This document shows, piece by piece, positions 59,361-64,000 of a stretch of 64,000 nt of DNA; within the stretch, counting starts at the first letter, position 1; each line of letters opens with the position of its first letter. The position numbers and the translations under genes were made by a program. The stretch spans positions 112,172 to 176,171 of the forward strand of contig NW_006766926.1 of the NCBI RefSeq assembly GCF_000275845.1. Direction: 5' to 3'. The notes beneath the pieces were generated by a model. It made no database searches. It was not told where the DNA came from and saw only the letters and a list, made by a program, of their open reading frames with translations. The DNA comes from Dichomitus squalens LYAD-421 SS1. Lineage: Eukaryota > Basidiomycota > Agaricomycetes > Polyporales > Polyporaceae.

Positions 59361-61579
59361 TTAAAAGTGGGTTTCGTTTCCAGCGTAGAAAGTCGGGCAG
59401 AGCTCCCGCCAGGCCTCAGGAACCGGGTCGACTGCAGGAACATCATCTGAGTCTTCGGCAAACACAATGGCAAAGCCGGCCTGCAGATGCCAGTCAATGT
59501 GGCAGTGGAGGAACCAAGGGCCCGGGTTGTCGGTCTACATCAGTGATAACAATCAGATATTTCTGGCTGTCGTAAATATGTGAAGGGTCAGAGCGTACCC
59601 TGAAACGGATAGTGACATTGTCGCCCGGGCCGCCAGTGCTCACGACGTCGCGGCGGACGGGGTTCGCGTAGTTGTAAGTGTCATTACCAGCACTGCGAAC
59701 GACGGAGAAGGAGTGCTGCGGTGTCGAAGGTCTAGTGAGTAGAATAGACACTGGGAATGATATATTGCTACTCACACCGTGAAGGTGGAAAGGATGCGGG
59801 TCACCAACGAGATGCTCGTCGATGGTAAAGGAGAGCTCGATAGAAGAGCGCGGCGGCAGATTGTACACACTGCCCTTGGGGAGAAGGGATTGTGCCGATT
59901 TGTTACCGTCCAAGATCTGCAGGAGAACCGGTAGCTCAGGGGGGACAAACGGCACGGAGTTGATGGTGAAGTTGGTCTGATGAAAGACGGGAAGGTCAAC
60001 GTCAGAATGACGGCAATCAAGATCAATATATGCGCACCCCTGTGAAGTTCAGGTGCAGGTTAAGCGCATAATCGACACCACCGGTGTGGTTCTTCCCAGG
60101 CTAGACGCATGTCCCTAGGTTAGCTGATTTATCTCATACGTATGCAGAAGTGACACTCACAGCAGCAGGGTTGGACAAAGGATGAAGATCCGTTTCCGCC
60201 AGAGGACGCAGACTGGGCGTCTGAGTAGTATTGGGCTCCCGCTTGGGCGCGCCCTTGTACCGCAGGATGGCAGAGTTGATTCCATTGACCGTGGTGTTCC
60301 CGCCTGTATGGTATACGTCCGGTATCGCACGAATCCAATAGTTATCGATTGCTTGGTTAGCATCAACCTACATATAAAATGAGAAAGCATGGTGAGGTTC
60401 AATCGTGCGAATGACATACGACGATGGAATAACGTTGGGCGGAGAAGATGACCAAGGAATCAGCCTCCTGGGGTTGTGTGTTCTCCCCGTCCGCTTCGAT
60501 GACGGTGAAAGAGTGGTTGTCGATAGTGAAGTTGTAGTTGGGATCACATGCGATGTTTACAAGCCGGAAACGGTATCTGGAGCACCGTTAGGTTCTAAGA
60601 AAGGGCAAAGACAAGCATGCACTAACCGCTTTCCATGCTCCACGTTGATCACAGCAAGCTCGGAGGTCGGGTTCTCGATGTAGCGGCCAAGCCCATTGAA
60701 GAGTGTAGAGTCCGGAAGTCTGACGTAATGATTAGTCTCACGGCCCACCATCAAACGGCCATTTGACATACGGGACGCCTGTTTGCACGGTAACGGCAGC
60801 TTGATGGTACCAGTCGGCCAGGGTGATGACGGTATCATCTACGAATAATTTTGCTGTGTTAGCGCCGCACTCTAAACCGTGCACGCTCAATACTCACCAT
60901 TGTCGACGTCGTAGAGGTGCTTGTGGGGATCATGAGGATCGTACACCACCAATGGCCCGCGGAGGCCATCGCAGTACTGTGTCATGAGGTGGCTGTGATA
61001 CCAGAACGTCCCTGGATCCGGGTCAGTCTCGTCATCCAAGCAGTGACGCGGTATGCTCTTGTTGACTCACCGGCTTGGTCAGGGACGTTGAAATTATATA
61101 GGAATGAATGGTCCTTCGTGATGGGACACTGCGTCACGAATGCGGGACCGTCTGCCCAATTGGTCGTGTGCTGGAATAGACCGTGCCAATGCTGTGCAGT
61201 GCGAACACTCATATCAGTGCGTGCTCTACCCGACATCCCCATAAGGTAACAAGTCTACTCACGATACTGGTCGCAGTCAGCATGGTCTCGTTTTCAAGCT
61301 TGTCAATAACGTTGATACGGAAGTTGTCTCCCTGGAGATGAAGCCATTGGGGTGAGCACACCTTGGCTGGCGACTGCATGCCCGTCAAAGACGTACCTTG
61401 TTTCCCTTGATGAGAGGACCAGGGAAACTGCCACCGGCAAGGACAGCGGGACGAGTAGAGCCATCGGGCGAAATGTCCTTGTTTGCGATGATTAAGTCGG
61501 TAACGGGCCCGATTGAGGCCAAAGCGCCATTGCCGAGTGCGAAGACGAGGGCAATATTACGAAATAAGATGCGAGACAT
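59361..61579 (-). CDS. Laccase (multicopper oxidase), intact
   Basis: A secreted laccase (benzenediol:oxygen oxidoreductase) used in lignin and phenol turnover. Minus-strand exons: 61397-61579, 61263-61331, 61071-61191, 60898-61011, 60772-60838, 60627-60719, 60420-60576, 60161-60367, 60038-60100, 59776-59976, 59599-59715, 59361-59534; 1566 nt, 521 residues, the normal length. [21 protein letters not shown] is the signal peptide. The copper ligands are complete: [21 protein letters not shown] and [12 protein letters not shown]. The residue ten after the type-1 Cys is Phe, the non-coordinating axial residue of high-redox laccases. Exon borders equal those of the broken laccase at 15.6-17.7 kb, and the upstream DNA is also shared, so the two are an inverted segmental duplicate pair. 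Confidence 0.96.
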
Positions 61580-62915
61580 GGCGAAATGAAAGCAGAAGGC
61601 AAGGGAGAAGGGTACAAGGCGAGCGAAAAAGGAAAAGATTATAGGACGAGGAAAGAAGTGAAGAAGGAAACAAGATTAAATGGGATGTTGGATGGGGAGG
61701 AAGCTGCCCGTTCTACTGTACCGTATATATACAGGAACGAAGGAGTCGACGCTCGTCCCAGTGGCGGCCGCGTAGCACGACCACAGACGAAACAAGCCGG
61801 CATTTGCAGTGGGATAGGGCAGTGTCACGGCGGATGGACCGCTCTGGGAATGCGCCGCCGCTAGTGCACGACAGCGTTCGCCCATGGTAAGTATGTTTGG
61901 GATTTCAAATTGGTCATGGCTATGGGTTTCGGCTCCGACGAAGTTAGCGCAAGTATGAGCGGGCGGGTGGCGCACCAGGGACAGCATAGGCAAACGCAGC
62001 AGGCCTTGTCCCGCCATGCACAGATTGCGCTCCAATTCCGGAGCGCCCGTCACCTCGGAGGAATGTATGCGCTTCAAGCAGCGAATAGACATCAACAGGA
62101 GCGCTCTGTTGCCGAGATGACCGCTGTGGCCTTGCAAGTATGCAAGCCCTACCATTTGTCGGCGAATAGGTTGCTTGTCGCACTTTGTTACATTCTGAGC
62201 TATGCCCTCGTATTGAATGACCTGCCCACCGAGCGACATGAGTAGATCACCCCAATTAGCATACCTGCGACTCACGATCGAACTATTGTAAACATATTCA
62301 GTGCGCAAAAAATGGTACGGACGCTCGGTATGAGGCTTGCACGATGAAGCTGTCCCGATAACACCGGACAGTAAGTCTGTGAGTATGGCAGGATCACATC
62401 GGCAGCTGCGGGAGACAGGTACAAACGTCTGTCAAGCACATACCTGAGGTCATTGTGCAGTTGGGACACCCTCCTCACTGGCGTCATGTCCATGCAAGTC
62501 TCACTGAGCTGTGCATGACGCGCGCGCAGCGAGCCGCCGCCCTCCCCGAGCTCGTGCGCCTTGCTTGATGCCTATATGCAGCCTGTGACGGTCAGACGGG
62601 CAAACTATGCAACCAATGTCAATCGTGGATTACTCACCTGGGACAGTCCGCCGCTAGGGGACGTTGATACTGGTGTGTTAGCATGAAGGTGCGAATCATT
62701 GCGAGCTGACGGAAGTGACGACGCGGTGCCGATGGATGGACTAGCGTTACCAGTGGCACAGGGGTGAACTCTAATCATAGATGTTACATGTGAAATGCAC
62801 ATCGCTCAAGTCGTTCCTGGGCTGAGGGCGCCAGACTTGTGGCGAGGGTGGGCAGTCAACTCATCATATGTTCTCACACCATACCCACATGTCACAAATA
62901 CCACCTTTGGGTCAC
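61580..62915. other. Laccase upstream region, copied with the gene
   Basis: 1.3 kb with no gene. Blocks match, in inverted orientation, the region upstream of the left laccase (14275-15564), including the leader cagcttcctccccatccaac just upstream of the start. Confidence 0.6.
61724..61731 (-). promoter_or_regulatory. TATA-like box of right laccase
   Basis: TATATATA (read on the minus strand) lies about 145 bases before the ATG. The left copy has TATAAAA only 81 bases upstream, so both box and leader length differ between the copies. Confidence 0.55.
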
Positions 62916-63690
62916 TCAGCCCCCTCCATCGCTACGAAGCCTCGGTCCAGGTACTCTGCGGCGGCATGATTCAGCGGCCGCGGGGCCCCGTTCCGACATC
63001 ACACTAGTGATCACAATGTATCAGTCGCGCCCGTACGGTGCGCTCCGAGGGCAGCGGGGGCTCCACATACCGTGAGTGTACTGCGGCCGGTGATTCCCCC
63101 TTGCTGTACGCCTTGGTGCGCCTTGAGTGGGCGGGGCTCGTCGTCGTGAAACTCATCGGACTCCACCCGGACCCGGATGGCATCTCTCGCGTTGATGTAC
63201 ATCCGGTCTAGCAGTGGCGAGTCTGGAAGCTCGTGAGAACCGACCTCCGAGTCCGGCAACCAGAAGTGAGCGCGCTACTTCGAGTAGCTATATTCTGCGT
63301 TACGAGAGCTGACATTGACCTGTGGCTGGCGCCGGTCGGTAGATGGGCACGCACAACGCGGTCGATTCTGGCAGATGCACTAGAGGGACGTAGATGCCAT
63401 CAACAAAGCCAGCAGTCACTGATAGATGCACTACTTTCAGTTGAGCATACGTGATTATGTGAACGGGACGTAGGAGGACTTCATTTCTGCAAGGGCGATT
63501 CCCTACGCGAATGGCTTAAACACTGTCAACAATTGCATTCATGTTAGCGATGGTGCCTTACGAGTGCGTCAAGCGCGGGGGTTCCTCGGGGTGAACAAAG
63601 ACGGGTTCGACTTAGCGTGCAACCTCGTACGATGACGACAGGGAAGCCTGTTTGTTGCAATCCCACTGAAACCTTTGTGAGACGACCTGC
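62916..63690 (-). pseudogene. RPC25 fragment (exons 3-6 plus intron 2 part)
   Basis: Inverted, decayed copy of the 3' two-thirds of RPC25. From about 63690 it matches the right part of RPC25 intron 2, then exon 3 (now short and disrupted), exon 4 (VTAGFVDGIYVPLVHLPE), exon 5 (HFWLPDSEVGSHELPDSPL, RMYINARDAIRVRVES), the same GTATGT donor after exon 5, and a degenerate exon 6 ending at TGA 62918-62916. Where RPC25 reads DPKER the copy has TAG at 63277-63275. Exons 1 and 2 are absent, so it cannot be functional. It sits upstream of the intact laccase exactly as RPC25 sits upstream of the broken one. Confidence 0.88.
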
Positions 63691-64000
63691 ACGTCGTCTG
63701 CAATGCAGTATATTCAAATAAATGAGAGGCGTTCACTGCAGAAGTGACGCTAGGCCTCACATGCACGAACCACAGAGAATGCTCGTCGAAAATCGGGTCT
63801 ATTATGTGGATGCAAACCCAACTTCACCTGCCTCATGAGCAATCTGACGTGCACAACGTAATGTGCAGCTGCATACTTGAAGGCAACAGACAGGCAAATT
63901 TTGCGTGGAGGATAGTGAAATAAGTAGAGGGCCTGGAGGTAAAACGCTCGATAGGGGGCGGTATAGATCGATATGCGAAGTAGCCTGAGGCGTCGATGAC
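63691..64000. other. Window edge, no supported gene
   Basis: About 310 bases beyond the duplicated block; no motif, repeat or RNA gene recognised. Confidence 0.4.

Noticed and set aside
1..64000. CRISPR arrays, bacterial operons, riboswitches
   Set aside because: The DNA is plainly eukaryotic, with spliceosomal introns throughout; no regularly spaced repeat array was seen.

Overview
The window looks like nuclear DNA of a wood-decay mushroom (Basidiomycota, Agaricomycetes, most like Polyporales). The signs are many short spliceosomal introns (about 48-68 nt, GT...AG), a high-redox-type laccase and a broken laccase, FunK1 protein kinases, DUF6533 multi-pass membrane proteins and a farnesylated-type mating pheromone precursor. 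Gene models were built by hand by splicing the reading frames so that family motifs stay continuous. Where exon sums are quoted they close exactly in frame.

Layout. 1-900: repeat-rich, LTR-like DNA. 1676-1779 (-): tRNA-Ile(AAT) with a 30-nt intron. 1914-2716 (+): DNA polymerase delta subunit 4. 3026-8701 (-): a 16-exon BRPF/Nto1-type chromatin reader (EPL1, PHD, extended PHD, bromodomain, PWWP). 8979-10544 (+): ARP2, head to head with it. 11054-12223 (-): a Rim2-type mitochondrial nucleotide carrier, head to head with 12568-14274 (+), Pol III subunit Rpc25. 15565-17685 (+): a laccase carrying a 77-nt frameshifting deletion. 18060-20773 (-): a Chk2/Rad53-type FHA kinase. 22269-23927 (+): an MFS organic-anion permease. 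25329-30727 (+): two tandem FunK1 kinases, then a FunK1 relic (31190-31612). 31811-33245 (-): ATP synthase subunit b.

The right half is sparser and accessory. Four DUF6533 genes (34050-35633, 41795-43463, 45107-46798 on +; 49590-51254 on -) surround a pheromone precursor (36808-36957), a decayed LRR/F-box-like gene, and an intronless GC-rich flavin monooxygenase (47818-49062). A 480-bp MITE with 40-bp perfect terminal inverted repeats lies at 52688-53167. Two single-pass membrane proteins diverge at 53626-54764 (-) and 55448-57892 (+). An intact laccase (59361-61579, -) and an Rpc25 fragment (62916-63690, -) close the window.

The most notable structure is a large inverted duplication: a unit running from inside RPC25 intron 2 through the laccase (about 13.47-17.69 kb) recurs in opposite orientation at about 59.36-63.69 kb. 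In the left copy RPC25 is intact and the laccase broken. In the right copy RPC25 is a relic and the laccase intact. The other feature most worth testing is the pheromone precursor sitting among multi-pass DUF6533 proteins with no recognisable STE3 receptor in view.
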